A stretch of 64,000 nucleotides of DNA from Toxotes chatareus (GCA_016801885.1 CM028905.1:14744090-14808089), one strand, 5' to 3'; numbered from the stretch's first letter, positions 31,557 to 43,284 are shown. Made by a program: numbers and translations. Notes: generated by a model not told the origin, from the sequence alone.

Positions 31557-31738
31557 ATCGCTTCTCGGCCTTTTGGCTAAGATCAAGTGTAGTATCTGTT
31601 CTTATCAGTTTAATATCTGATATGTCCCCTATATGGGGATAACGTATTAAACCCATTTTTAGGAGAGGAGCTGAAAAGGAGCTTGCTCCGCTCACTCCAC
31701 GATCGACCTGGCATTGCAGTGCCGCCGAACGGTGCACC
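31557..31738 (+). ncRNA. RNU2: U2 snRNA gene
   Basis: Consensus except TTTTTAGGAGAGGAGC, where one G of GAGGGAG is missing just after the Sm region. Confidence 0.96.
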
Positions 31739-32122
31739 TTTCTCTTGCTTTGTAGAAAATCAAGTTCTGACACACATGTTTAGTTAGGAGTCAAACTTTT
31801 CCAGTGGCTGAAGGAACATGCGGCTAAGTTTTTATCAAGTGAATTGTGCACAACCAGTCAGTTGATTTACTGATATCACCCAGGGAACCCAGCTCAACAA
31901 CACAGTGCACCTCAGCTACGATGATTGGTCGCGGACTCCCTGAAGACGCCTGATGGTTTCCCAGACTTTGTAGTCTCCATGTAAAAGCCAGGCCTGGATT
32001 TTTCAGGCTGGAGGTGGTGGGGAGGCTGGGATTTAGCACGCGGCAAGCCAAGGGAGGCGCACCGCGACGGTGGTAGCCGGGACGACTAGGGTCCTCAGCT
32101 GCTCTCTGAGACAGGCCTGTTC

Positions 32123-32239
32123 TGACTCTTGTTTCTCTTCATAACGCACAAGTCTTTCGCCTTTTACTAAAGACTTCCGTGGAGAGGAACACCAATGAGT
32201 TGAAGTTATTTTTGGCTGGCTTGGCCTTATGGCTGAGCC
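32123..32239 (+). ncRNA. RNU5: U5 snRNA gene
   Basis: Consensus copy; CGCCTTTTACTAAAGA exact. Confidence 0.96.
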
Positions 32240-33396
32240 TTTTGAGTTGGTGAAAAGTCAAACATCTTTATAGAGCGCCGCAAGTGTGAGCTCCCTGTCC
32301 GACTTTTGCTCTTCCTTTGCGGAAGAAATGCGTGCTAGATGTTGTCATTTCGTTGGTATACTTTACTTTTAGGATTTGGTGGGGATGCTGGCGTCTTTGA
32401 GACAAGAAAAGTGTACATGATGACAATAAAAAAGAAATAACGCTACTGAATGAACTTATTTCTTCAATATGACAGATGATGCTTGAAAATATACAGTTGT
32501 AAGAAGCAAAGGAAACGAGAAGCTTTTTAAAAACAAGGTTCATGCAGCATTTTCACTTTGCACTCATCAAACACACATTCACAGATGAATACATGACTTT
32601 ATGTGTGTACAGGTCTAGTGTTTTTTTTTTTTTTTTTTGTATTCTTTGACAGAGGCACAGGTACTGACATAGGTCTGAGATGCTAAAAGAGAGAGAGGTT
32701 AGGGCGAGGGAATGCATTATGCCAGAGAGTGTCCTCACCAAGATATAAGCACCAGTATGTGTGAGTGTGTGTGTGTGTTTGTCCTTTGATGCCTTTGATG
32801 TATCAACATTCTACAGTCTGATGTCAGAGGCTGCAGTAAGTGGACACACAGCCAGAGACAAGTTCAGAAGTCAAACAGGAGCAGAAACAGTTGGGCTGGA
32901 CAGGACTTGCTCATGATTTAGGAAGAAAGAAGCACTCAGATGTTTCTGCACAATTATTGACAAGGAAGGGAGGAGCTACTGCTGTTACAAGGACAAGAGG
33001 AAACCACAGGAAAGTGCAGATCAGCTCCAAGGTTTTCAGTAAGTCCATACATGTTAGTAGTTCATGTCAGTGTTTAGTTCATTTAGTGAAATGTTTTGAA
33101 AAGTGTCCCACGTGGGCCTTTGCTTTCTTTCCCAAGAGACAGCTTGACTAGTGGCATTTCACACAGTGTTCCTTTGTTTTTGGCAGAGCAGTGCATGATG
33201 GGTAGATCCAACAAAGCGCGTTTGCTGCACGCCGCAGCCTATTTGCAGCAGTGTTTGTGTCTTTTCAGCCATAAACGTAACAGACAAAGGGAGCTGATGC
33301 TCAAGGCACTGAAATGTGGGATTATGCATTGTGGGCACCGTCAGCCAGAGTGCTGTGCCTGGTGACCACCACCCGCTTCTCTTCCAACTGCAGCTC

Positions 33397-33562
33397 ATAC
33401 TTACCTGGCAGGGGAGATACCATGATCAACAAGGTGGTTCACCCAGGGTGAGGCTCAGCCATTGCACTCCGGCTGTGCTGACCCCTGCGAATTCCCCCAA
33501 ATGTGGGAATCTCGACTGCATAATTTCTGGTAGTGGGGGATCATGTTCGGCGCTCTCCCCTG
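33397..33562 (+). ncRNA. RNU1: U1 snRNA gene
   Basis: ATACTTACCTGGCAGGGG to CTGCGAATTCCCCC intact. The last hairpin is slightly expanded (GGGGGATCATGTTCGGCGC). Confidence 0.95.
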
Positions 33563-33905
33563 TTGCGCGCGTGTAGAAGAAAACACAATGTGTCAGGAAT
33601 TCCCATGTGCTAACCTGTTGAAGGCTCTCCATTTTGTGAAGTGGCTTTGTTGATTTGGAGTTACGTGTCAGCTTTTGCAGTCTGTCCACAAAGCGGTGTT
33701 GCTCTGCAGAAGCTCTCTGGCATGACGCTACAGAGTGGCGTGTTTAGTCATGACAATTCCCCGTGTTCCCATTGGAATTGGGGAAGTGGGCGTCCTTTCC
33801 ATGACAAAATGAAGTGTGAGCTCTCCTGTCCCACTTTGCTGCTTGTTTGTGGAAGAAATGTGTGCTAGATGTTGTTCTAGTATGTTTTATTTCTAGGCTT
33901 TGGTG

Positions 33906-33961
33906 TGGAACAGCAATGAGTTGAAGTTATCTTTGGCCGGCTTTGCCGTATGGCTGAGCCT
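33906..33961 (+). pseudogene. Truncated U5 3' end upstream of U2
   Basis: GGAACAGCAATGAGTTGAAG, TTATCTTTGGCCGGC and GTATGGCTGAGCC. Confidence 0.87.
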
Positions 33962-34134
33962 TTGAGTTGGTGAAAAGTCAAACATCTTTGTATAGCGGCA
34001 GGGAAAAGTACACAGCAGACAGATGGGCGGAGTTGCTAAGTGGCGGCAATTGATAAGCTGGCTTACAAGCGGGACACGCGACACTGTGACGGTTGTACCA
34101 AGAGCTTGATTTGGACGTCAAAGGCTTGGGCCTC

Positions 34135-34319
34135 ATCGCTTCTCGGCCTTTTGGCTAAGATCAAGTGTAGTATCTGTTCTTATCAGTTTAATATCTGATA
34201 TGTCTCCCTATATGGGGATAACGTATTAAACCCATTTTTAGGAGAGGGAGCTGAAAGGGAGCTTGCTCGCTCACTCCACACGATCGACCTGGCATTGCAG
34301 TGCCGCCGAACGGTGCACC
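34135..34319 (+). ncRNA. RNU2: U2 snRNA gene
   Basis: ATCGCTTCTCGGCCTTTTGG, intact GTAGTATC, GATATGTCTCCCTATATGG, GAAAGGGAGCTTGCTCGC, and CGAACGGTGCACC end. Confidence 0.96.
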
Positions 34320-34702
34320 TTTCTCTTGCTTTGTAGAAAATCAAGTTCTGACACACATGTTTAGTTAGGAGTCAAACTTTTCCAGTGGCTGAAGGAACAT
34401 GCGGCTAAGTTTTTATCAAGTGAATTGTGCACAACCAGTCAGTTGATTTACTGATATCACCCAGGGAACCCAGCTCAACAACACAGTGCACCTCAGCTAC
34501 GATGATTGGTCGCGGACTCCTGAAGACGCCTGATGGTTTCCCAGACTTTGTAGTCTCCATGTAAAAGCCAGGCCTGGATTTTTCAGGCTGGAGGTGGTGG
34601 GGAGGCTGGGATTTAGCACGCGGCAAGCCAAAGGAGGCGCACCGCGACGGTGGTAGCCGGGACGACTAGGGTCCTCAGCTGCTCTCTGAGACAGGCCTGT
34701 TT

Positions 34703-34820
34703 TGACTCTTGTTTCTTCTTCATAACGCACAAGTCTTTCGCCTTTTACTAAAGACTTCCGTGGAGAGGAACACCAATGAGTTGAAGTTATTTTTGGCCGG
34801 CTTGGCCTTATGGCTGAGCC
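34703..34820 (+). ncRNA. RNU5: U5 snRNA gene
   Basis: TTGACTCTTGTTTCTTCTTC (one extra TC-type insertion near the start); exact loop I; GGCCGGCTTGGCCTTATGGC hairpin. Confidence 0.95.
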
Positions 34821-35975
34821 TTTTGAGTTGGTGAAAAGTCAAACATCTTTATAGAGCGCCGCAAGTGTGAGCTCCCTGTCCGACTTTGCTCTTCCTTTCT
34901 GCGGAAGAAATGCGTGCTAGATGTTGTCATTTCGTTGGTATACTTTACTTTTTAGGATTTGGTGGGGATGCTGGCGTCTTTGAGACAAGAAAAGTGTACA
35001 TGATGACAATAAAAAAAGAAATAACGCTACTGAATGAACTTATTTCTTCAATATGACAGATGATGCTTGAAAAATATACAGTTGTAAGAAGCAAAGGAAA
35101 CGAGAAGCTTTTTACAAAAACAAGGTTCATGCAGCATTTTCACTTTGCACTCATCAAACACACATTCACAGATGAATACATGACTTTATGTGTGTACAGG
35201 TCTAGTGTTTTTTTTTTTGTATTCTTTGACAGAGGCACAGGTACTGACATAGGTCTGAGATGCTAAAAGAGAGAGAGGTTAGGGCGAGGGAATGCATTAT
35301 GCCAGAGAGTGTCCTCACAAAGATATAAAGTACCAGTATGTGTGAGAGTGTGTGTGTGTTTGTCCTTTGATGCCTTTGATGTATCAACATTCTACAGTCT
35401 GATGTCAGAGGCTGCAGTAAGTGGACACACAGCCAGAGACAAGTTCAAAAGTCAAACAGGAGCAGAAACAGTTGGGCTGGACAGGACTTGCTCATGATTT
35501 AGGAAGAAAGAAGCACTCAGATGTTTCTGCACAATTATTGACAAGGAAGGAGGAGCTACTGCTGTTACAAGGACAAGAGGAAACCACAGGAAAGTGCAGA
35601 TCAGCTCCAAGGTTTTCAGTAAGTCCATACATGTTAGTAGTTCATGTCAGTGTTTAGTTCATTTAGTGAAATGTTTTGAAAAGTGTCCCACGTGGGCCTT
35701 TGCTTTCTTTTCCCAAGAGACAGCTTGACTAGTGGCATTTCACACAGTGTTCCTTTTGTTTTTGGCAGAGCAGTGCATGATGGGTAGATCCAACAAAGCT
35801 GCTTTGCCCACGCCGCAGCCTATTTGCAGCAGTGTTTGTGTCTTTTCAGCCATAAACGTAACAGACAAAGGGAGCTGATGCTCAAGGCACTGAAATGTGG
35901 GATTATGCATTGTGGGCACCGTCAGCCAGAGTGCTGTGCCTGGTGACCACCACCCGCCTCTTCCAACTGCAGCTC

Positions 35976-36136
35976 ATACTACCTGGCAGGGGAGATACCA
36001 TGATCAACGAGGTGGTTCACCCAGGGTGAGGCTCAGCCATTGCACTGCGGTTGTGCTGACCCCTGCATGATTCCCCAAATGTGGGAATCTCACTGCATAA
36101 TTTCTGGTAGTGGGGGATCTGCTTCGGCCTCCCCTG
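35976..36136 (+). ncRNA. RNU1: U1 snRNA gene, 5' end one base short
   Basis: Reads ATACTACCTGG: one T of the splice-site-pairing ACTTACCTG is missing. CATTGCACTGCGGTTGTGC and CCCTGCATGATTCCCC also vary. If real, the changed 5' end would impair pairing with normal 5' splice sites. Confidence 0.92.
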
Positions 36137-36478
36137 TTAAGCATGTAGAAGAAAAAACACAATGTGTCAGGAATTCCCATACAAAGTAACCTGTTGAAGG
36201 CTCTCCATTTTGTGAAGTGGCTTTGTTGATTTGGAGTTACATGTCAGCTTTTGCAGTCTGTCCAATAAGCGGCGGTGTTGTTTCTGCAGAAGCTCTCTGG
36301 CGACGCTACAGAGTGGCGTGTTTAGTCATGACACCCCCGTGTTCCCATTGAATTGGGGAAGTGGCGTGGCCTTTCCATGACAAAATGAAGTGTGAGCTCT
36401 CTGTCCCACTTTGCTGCTTGTTTGTGGAAGAAATGTGTGCTAGATGTTGTTCTAGTATGTTTTATTTCTAGGCTTTGT

Positions 36479-36536
36479 GTGGAACAGCAATGAGTTGAAG
36501 CTATTTTTGGTCGGTTTTGCCGTATGGCTGAGCCTT
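36479..36536 (+). pseudogene. Truncated U5 3' end upstream of U2
   Basis: GTGGAACAGCAATGAGTTG, GGTCGGTTTTGCCGTATGGC and TGAGCC. Confidence 0.87.
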
Positions 36537-36716
36537 TTGAGTTGGTGAAAAAGTCAAACATCTTTGTATAGCGGCAGGGAAAAGTACACAGCAGACAGAT
36601 GGGCGGAGTTGCTAAGTGGCGGCAATTGATAAGCTGCCTTACAAACGGGACACCGCGACACTGTGACGGTTGTACCAAGAGCTTGATTTGGACGTCAAGG
36701 AAAGGCTTTGGGCCTC

Positions 36717-36901
36717 ATCGCTTCTCGGCCTTTGGCTAAGATCAAGTGTAGTATCTGTTCTTATCAGTTTAATATCTGATATGTCCCCTATATGGGGATA
36801 ACGTATTAAACCCATTTCTAGGAGAGGGAGCTGAAAAGGGAGCTGTCTGCTCACTCCACGCATCGACCTGGCATTGCAGTGCCGCCGAGGAACGGTGCAC
36901 C
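36717..36901 (+). ncRNA. RNU2: U2 snRNA gene
   Basis: ATCGCTTCTCGGCCTTTGG (one T short), AAGATCAAGTGTAGTATCTG exact, Sm region CATTTCTAGGAGAGGG (T to C), and CGAGGAACGGTGCACC. Confidence 0.95.
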
Positions 36902-37287
36902 TTTCTCTTGCTTTGTAGAAAATCAAGTTCTGACACACATGTTTAGTTAGGAGTCAAACTTTTCCAGTGGCTGAATGAACATGCTGCTAAGTTTTTATCA
37001 AGTGAATTGTGCACAACCAGTCAGTTGATTTACTGATATCACCCAGGGAACCCAGCTCAACAACACAGTGCACCTCAGCTACGATGATTGGTCGCTGGAC
37101 TCCCTGAAGACGCCTGATGGTTTCCCAGACTTTGTAGTTCCATGTAAAAGCCAGGCCTGGATTTTTCAGGCTGGAGGTGGTGGGGGGAGGCTGGGATTTA
37201 GCACGCTGGCAAGCCAAGGAGGCGCACCGCGACGGTGGTAGCCGGGACGACTAGGGTCCTCAGCTGCTCTCTGAGACAGGCCTGTTC

Positions 37288-37402
37288 TGACTCTTGTTTC
37301 TTCATAACGCATGTCTTTTCGCCTTTTACTAAAGACTTCCGTGGAGAGGAACACCAATGAGTTGAAGTTATTTTTGGCTGGCTTGGCCTTTATGGCTGAG
37401 CC
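37288..37402 (+). ncRNA. RNU5: U5 snRNA gene
   Basis: TGACTCTTGTTTCTTCATAAC (TC deletion near the start), exact CGCCTTTTACTAAAGA loop, then consensus. Confidence 0.95.
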
Positions 37403-37922
37403 TTTTGAGTTGGTGAAAAGTCAAACATCTTTATAGAGCGTACTGCAAGTGTGAGCTCCCCTGTCCGATTTTGCTCTTCCCTTATGGAAGAAATGCGTGC
37501 TAGATGTTGTCATTTCGTTGGTATACTTTACTTTTAGGATTTGGTGGGGATGCTTGGCGTCTTTGAGACAAGAAAAGTGTACATGATGACAATAAAAAAG
37601 AAATAACGCTACTGAATGAACTTATTTCTTCAATATGACAGATGATGCTTGAAAATATACAGTTGTAAGAAGCAAAGGAAACGAGAAGCTTTTTACAAAA
37701 ACAAGGTTCATGCAGCATTTTCACTTTCAGACTCATCAAACACACATTCACAGATGAATACATGACTTTATGTGTGTACAGGTCTAGTGTTTTTTTTTTT
37801 TTGTATTCTTTGACGGAGGCACAGGTACTGGACATAGGTCTGAGATGCTAAAAGAGAGAGAGGTTAGGGCGAGGGAATGCATTATGCCAGAGAGTGTCCT
37901 CACCAAGATATAAGTACCAGTA

Positions 37923-37944
37923 TGTGTGTGTGTGTGTGTGTGTG
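37923..37944 (+). repeat. (TG)n microsatellite in the U5-U1 spacer
   Basis: Pure TG run, 11 repeats; sister units have the run broken by GAG (GTGTGAGTGTG). Confidence 0.85.
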
Positions 37945-38566
37945 TTTGTCCTTTGATGCCTTTGATGTATCAACATTCTACAGTCTGATGTCAGAGGCTG
38001 CAGTAAGTGGACACACAGCCAGAGACAAGTTCAGAAGTCAAACAGGAGCAGAAACAGTTGGCTGGACAGGACTTGCTCATGATTTAGGAAGAAAGAAGCA
38101 CTCAGATGTTTCTGCACAATTATTGACAAGGAAGGGAGGAGCTACTGCTGTTACAAGGACAAGAGGAAACCACAGGAAAGTGCAGATCAGCTCCAAGGTT
38201 TTCAGTAAGTCCATACATGTTAGTAGTTCATGTCAGTGTTTAGTTCATTTAGTGAAATGTTTTGAAAAGTGTCCCACGTGGGCCTTTGCTTTCTTTCCCA
38301 AGAGACAGCTTGACTAGTGGCATTTCACACAGTGTTCCTTTGTTTTGGCAGAGCAGTGCATGATGGGTAGATCCAACAAAAGCGCTGCTTTGCCGCACGC
38401 CGCAGCCTATTTGCAGCAGTGTTTGTGTCTTTTCAGCCATAAACGTAATAGACAAAGGGGAGCTGATGCTCAAAAGGCACTGAAATGTGGGATTATGCAT
38501 TCAGGGCACCGTCAGCCAGAGTGTTGTGCCTGGTGACCACCACCCGCTCTCTTCCAACTGCAGCTC

Positions 38567-38728
38567 ATACTTACCTGGCAGGGGAGATACCATGATCAAC
38601 AAGGTGGTTCATCCAGGGTGAGGCTCAGCCATTGCACCGGCTGTGTTGACCCCTGCGAATTCCCCAAATGTGGGAATCTTCGACTGCATAATTTCTGGTA
38701 GTGGGGACTGCGTTCGCGCTCTCCCCTG
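38567..38728 (+). ncRNA. RNU1: U1 snRNA gene
   Basis: ATACTTACCTGGCAGGGGAG and last hairpin GACTGCGTTCGCGCTCTCCC are exact. Stem-loop II is shortened (CATTGCACCGGCTGTG). Confidence 0.95.
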
Positions 38729-39090
38729 TTATGCGTTATGTAGAAGAAAACACAATGTGTCAGGAATTCCCATGTGCTAACCTGTTGAAGGCTCTCCATT
38801 TTAGTGAAGTGGCTTTGTTGATTTGGAGTTACGATGTCAGCTTTTTGCAGTCTGTCCACAAAGCGGCAGGTGTTGTTATCTGCAGACTCTCTGGCATCAC
38901 GCTACAGAGTGGCGCAGTGTTTAGTCCTGATGACAATTCCCGTGTTCTCATTGGAATTGGGGAAGTGGGCGATGTCTTTCCATGACAAAATGAAGTGTGA
39001 GCTCTCCTGTCCCACTTTTGCTGCTTGTTTGTAGGAAGAAATGTGTAGCTAGATGTTGTTGTAGTATGTTTTATTTCTAGGCTTTGGTGT

Positions 39091-39150
39091 GGAACAGCAA
39101 TGAGTTGAAGTTATTCTTTGGCCGGCTTTGGCCGTATGGCTGAAACCTTT
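39091..39150 (+). pseudogene. Truncated U5 3' end upstream of U2
   Basis: GGAACAGCAATGAGTTGAAG, TTCTTTGGCCGGCTTTGG and GTATGGCTGAAACC. Confidence 0.85.
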
Positions 39151-39327
39151 TGAGTTGGTGAAAAAAGTCAAACATCTTTATATAGCTGGCAGGGAAAAGT
39201 ACACAGCAGACAGATGGTAGAGAGTTGCTAAGGGCGCAATTGATAAGCTGCCCTTACAAACAGGACACCGCGACACTGTGACAGGTTGTACCAAGAGCTT
39301 GATTTGACGTCAGAAGGCTTGGGCCTC

Positions 39328-39413
39328 ATCGCCTGCGGCCTTTGGCTCCAAGATCAAGTGTAGTATCTGTTCTTATCAGTTTAATATCTGATATGTTCCC
39401 TATATGGGGAAAA
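39328..39413 (+). pseudogene. RNU2: U2 5' half fused into U5
   Basis: ATCGCCTGCGGCCTTTGG, AGATCAAGTGTAGTATCTG and CCCTATATGGGGAAAA, then the sequence switches to U5 (GACAAGTCTTTC). The U2 3' half, the U2-U5 spacer and the U5 promoter are missing. Confidence 0.9.
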
Positions 39414-39500
39414 TGACAAGTCTTTCAGCTTTTTTTATCAGAAGACTTCCCAGAGATAACACCACTGAGTTAGTTATTTTGGCTGGTCAAATTTGTATTG
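39414..39500 (+). pseudogene. RNU5: U5 copy without promoter or 5' end (fusion partner)
   Basis: ACAAGTCTTTCAGC, then TTTTTTATCAGAAGACTTCC in place of loop I, and AACACCACTGAGTTAG with TTATTTTGGCTGG. The terminal hairpin is degraded. Confidence 0.82.
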
Positions 39501-39610
39501 TTTTTGAGTTGGCAGTCACCCTTTATAGAGCACCCCAAGTGTGAGCTCCCTGTCTCACTTTTTCGCAAGAAATGCAAGTGATGTTGTCATTTCTGCTATA
39601 CTTTACTTTG

Positions 39611-39647
39611 ATCTGGTAGTAAAAAAATGCGCCATGCTTCTCCCTGT
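39611..39647 (+). pseudogene. U1 3' stem-loop remnant
   Basis: CTGGTAGTAAAAAAATGCGC then CTTCTCCCTG; the GGGG of the hairpin is replaced by A. The U1 3'-flank GAAGAAAACACAATGTG follows. Confidence 0.78.
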
Positions 39648-39947
39648 TGCCAGTGTATGCGGTGAAGAAAACACAATGTGTTGTAATTCACAAAGCAACT
39701 TCCACAAGGCTCTACTTGTGAAGTGGTCAAGATTTTGAGTTGCGGTCGCTTGGTCTGTCCACAAAGTTATTCAGAAGCCTTCTGGCACGCTACAGAGTGT
39801 TGTTTAGTCAGCGATAATTTCTGTGTTCTACTGAATTGTAAAGGGCGGCCTTCAGTTACAAAATGAAGTGTGAGCCTCCTGTCCCACTTTTTGTTTGTAA
39901 GAAAACAAAAATATGTAGGTTTTATTTCAGGCTTTGGTGGAAGAAAA

Positions 39948-39995
39948 TAGAGTTGAAGTTATTTTTGGCTTGCTTGTCAATATTGAGCTTTTGAG
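39948..39995 (+). pseudogene. Truncated U5 3' end upstream of U2
   Basis: AGAGTTGAAGTTATTTTTGG, then CAATATTGAGC and a weak 3' box. Confidence 0.7.
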
Positions 39996-40154
39996 CGGTG
40001 AAAGTCAAAACATCTTTGTATATGGTGAAAAGTACACAGCAGAGGATGGGGCGGAGTTGCCGGCGCGTAAATTGATAGTTGGTTTAAACGGGACACCATG
40101 TATACCGTGATTGCTGTACCAAGAGCTTTGATTGACGCTAAAGGCTTAAATTTC

Positions 40155-40332
40155 ACCGCTTTCCTCGCCTTTGGCTATGGGGACCATGTGGTGATTCGTT
40201 CATCAGTTTAATATCTGATATACCCTCTATATGGGGACAATGGAACGTATTTTTAGAGAGGGATAAAGGAGCCACCGCTCACTCCACGTGACGACCTGGC
40301 ATTGCAGTGCCGCTCGAACGTGGGTGTGCACC
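40155..40332 (+). pseudogene. RNU2: U2 snRNA copy, branch-site element lost
   Basis: CTTTCCTCGCCTTTGGC then ATGTGGTGATTCG where GTGTAGTATCTG should be. CAGTTTAATATCTGATAT and GGCATTGCAGTGCCGC remain. Probably non-functional if correctly sequenced. Confidence 0.82.
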
Positions 40333-40711
40333 TTCTCTTGCTTCTAGTAGAAAATTCGTTCTGATATTGCCATGTTTAGTTAGAGTCAACCTTCTGGTGG
40401 CTAAATAATATGTGCTAAGTTTTTTATCAAGTGAATTCAAAGGCCAACTAGTCAGCTTGATTTACTGATATCACCCAGGAACCCAGCTCAACAACATAAA
40501 AAGTACTCTCAGCTGATGTATGATTGGTCGCGACTCTGGAAGACGCCTTGATGGTTTCCAGACTTTGTAGTTCCATGTAAAAGCCAGGCTTGATTTTTCA
40601 GGGCTGGAGGTGGGGAGGCTGGGATTTAGCACGGCGTTATAAGGGAGTGACCATGACGGGTGGTAGTCAATGCATTTGTATCCCCAGCTGCTCTCTGAGA
40701 CAGGCCTGTTC

Positions 40712-40822
40712 TGACTCTTGTTTCTCTTCATAACGCATGTTTTCGCCTTTTTACTAAAGACTTCGTGGAGAGGAACACCAATGAGTTAGTTATTTTTGGT
40801 TGGCTTAATTTTATGGCTGAGC
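40712..40822 (+). ncRNA. RNU5: U5 snRNA gene
   Basis: TGACTCTTGTTTCTCTTC; loop CGCCTTTTTACTAAAGA (one extra T); GAGGAACACCAATGAGTTAG; hairpin altered (GGTTGGCTTAATTTTATGG). Confidence 0.88.
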
Positions 40823-41937
40823 TTCTTTTGAGTTGGTGAAAAGCCAAATATCTTTATAGAGTACCGTAAGTGTGTGAGCTCCTGTCCGGCTTTGCTCTTC
40901 CTTCTATGAAGAAATGCGTAAGTGATGTTGTCATTTCTGCTGCATAATTTTACTTGAGGATTTGGGTGGGGATGCTGGCGTCTTGGAGACAGAAAAAGTG
41001 GGGTACATGATGATAACAAAAGAAACAACCTTTCATTGGAACAACTTATTTCATTATGATAGATGATGCTTTAAAAGACAATATGCCAGGTAGAAGCAAA
41101 GGAAACGTGCTTTTACAAAAACAAGGTCTATGCAGCATTTTCACTTTGTGAGACTCATCAAACACATTCACAGATGAATATATGATTTATGTGTATAGGT
41201 CTAGTGTTTTTTTTTCATTCTTGACAGAGGTACAGGTACTGACATAGGTCTGAGATGCTAAAGAGAGAGAGGTTAGGGTTAGGAATGCATTATGCCAGAG
41301 ATAGTCTCACAAAGAGGAGGCATTTATATGTAGGAGGTGTGTGTTTGTCCTGATGCCTTTGATGTATCAACATTCTAGGTCTGATGTCAGAGGCTGCAGG
41401 CGGACACATAAGCCAGAGATGTCTAGAAGTCAAACAGGAGCAGAAAGAAGGCTGGACAGGACTTGCCTAAGTGATTTAGGAAGAAAGAAGCACTCAGATG
41501 TTTTGCACAATTATTGACAAGGAAGGGAGGAGCTACTGCTGTTACATGGCGATGGTGAGAAATCAGCACAGGAAAGGCAGATCAATTGTTTTAAAGTCCA
41601 TACATGTTAGTAGTTCAAGGTTGCGTTTAGTCTAGTCAGGCAAATGTTTTGGCAAGTGTCCACGTGGGCCTTTGCTTCTTCTTCCCAAGAGACAGCTTTC
41701 GACCAGTGGCAGTATCACAGTGTTCCTTTTGTTTTGCAGAGAAAGCGATGGTGATCCAATAAAGCGCTGCTTACGCACGCCCAAGAGCCTATTTGCAGGT
41801 TTGTGTCTTTTCAGCCATAAACGAATAGACAAAGGGGATTGACATGCTCAAGGCACTGAAATGTGGATTATGTATTGTGGGCACCACAACAGAGGCCAAA
41901 GCCTGGTATCCACCACCATTTCTTCCAACTGCAGCTC

Positions 41938-42091
41938 ATACTTACCTGCAGGAGGACGCATGATCAACCCAGGTAGTTCACCTGCGAGGCTCAGCCATTG
42001 CACCGGGGTTGTGTTGACTTTCGCTAATTCCCCAAATGGGAAAATCTCGACTGCATACTTTGCAGTAGTAATTGCGTTCAGGCCTCCCCTG
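41938..42091 (+). ncRNA. RNU1: U1 snRNA gene, degraded 3' half
   Basis: ATACTTACCTGCAGG lacks one G. CATTGCACCGGGGTTGTG and CGACTGCATACTTTGCAG replace the standard stem-loop II and Sm regions, so Sm binding is doubtful. Confidence 0.85.
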
Positions 42092-42413
42092 TTGCGGTGT
42101 GTAGAAGAAGAAAACACAATGTGTCAGGAATTTTACAAAGTAACTTCCATAAGGCTTCCATTTTGTATGGCTTGTTGATTTGGAGTTGTTACGCCGCTTT
42201 TGCAGTCTGTCCACAAAGCGTTGTGTTGTTTGCAGAAAGCCTTCATGTGACGCTAGCAGAGTGGTTTGTCGACGCGATGTTCCTCGTGTTCCATTGAATT
42301 GGGGCAAGTGGCCTTTCCATGACAAATGGCGTGAGCCTCCTGTCCCACTCTTGCTGCTTGTTTGTAGAAGAACAAAGTGATGTTATTCTAGTATGTTTTA
42401 TTTTAGTTTTGTG

Positions 42414-42470
42414 GAAACAGCAATGAGTTAGTTATTTTTGGCTGAATGCATATGTTGGCTGAGCCTTTGA
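42414..42470 (+). pseudogene. Truncated U5 3' end upstream of U2
   Basis: GGAAACAGCAATGAGTTAG, TTATTTTTGGCTG and TTGGCTGAGCC. Confidence 0.82.
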
Positions 42471-42633
42471 GTTGGGTGAAAGTCAAACATCTTTGTATAG
42501 TGGCAGGAAAAAAGGTTACAGACAGATGTATTGAGTTGCCATATGTGCAATTGGCGGAAGCCTACAAACGTAACACCATGACACTGTGACGGGTTGTACC
42601 AAGAGCTTGATTTGATGCTGTGGCTTGGGCCCC

Positions 42634-42814
42634 ATCGCTTCTCGCTGCCTTGGCTAAGATCAAGTGTGGTATCTGTTCTGGCCAGTTTAATATCTGATAT
42701 GTACCATAAGGGGACAATGACAACCCATTTGTGGAGAGGGAGTTGGTAAGGAGCTGTTCTGCCTACTCCACGCCACTCCACCTGGCATTGCAGTGCTGGC
42801 CGAACGTGTGCACC
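42634..42814 (+). ncRNA. RNU2: U2 snRNA gene, branch-site variant
   Basis: ATCGCTTCTCGCTGCC start. GTGTGGTATCTG changes GTAGTA to GTGGTA. CTGGCCAGTTTAAT alters the next stem. Ends CGAACGTGTGCACC. Confidence 0.86.
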
Positions 42815-43178
42815 TTTCTCTTGCTTTGTGAAAATCGTTCTGATAATACATGTTTAGTTAGGAGTCAAATTTTTCCAGGCTGAAGGAAATACGCGCTAAG
42901 TTTTATCAAGTGAATTGTGCACAACCAGTCAGTTGATTTACTGATATCACCCAGGAACCTCCAGCTCAACAACACAGTGCACTCAGCTACGATGATTGGT
43001 CGCGGACTTCAGGAAGACGCCTGATGGTTTTAGGACTTTGTAGTTCCATAAAAAGCCAGGCCTGACTTTTCAGGCTGAGGCAGTGGGAAGGACGAGTACG
43101 GTGTCAAGGGAGGCGCAGACTGCTGACGGTGGTAGCTGGACGACTAGGGTCTCAGCTGCCTTCGAGACAGGCCTGTTT

Positions 43179-43284
43179 TGGACTTCCTTGTTTCTTCATA
43201 ACGCATGTCTTTCTTCGCTTACTAAAGACGGAGAAATGCCACCAATGAGCTAGTTATTTTGCTGCTTGGCCTTATGGCTGAGCC
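43179..43284 (+). ncRNA. RNU5: U5 snRNA gene, degraded (short unit)
   Basis: TGGACTTCCTTGTTTCTTC; loop TTCGCTTACTAAAGACG lacks several bases; ends CTTATGGCTGAGCC. Confidence 0.82.
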
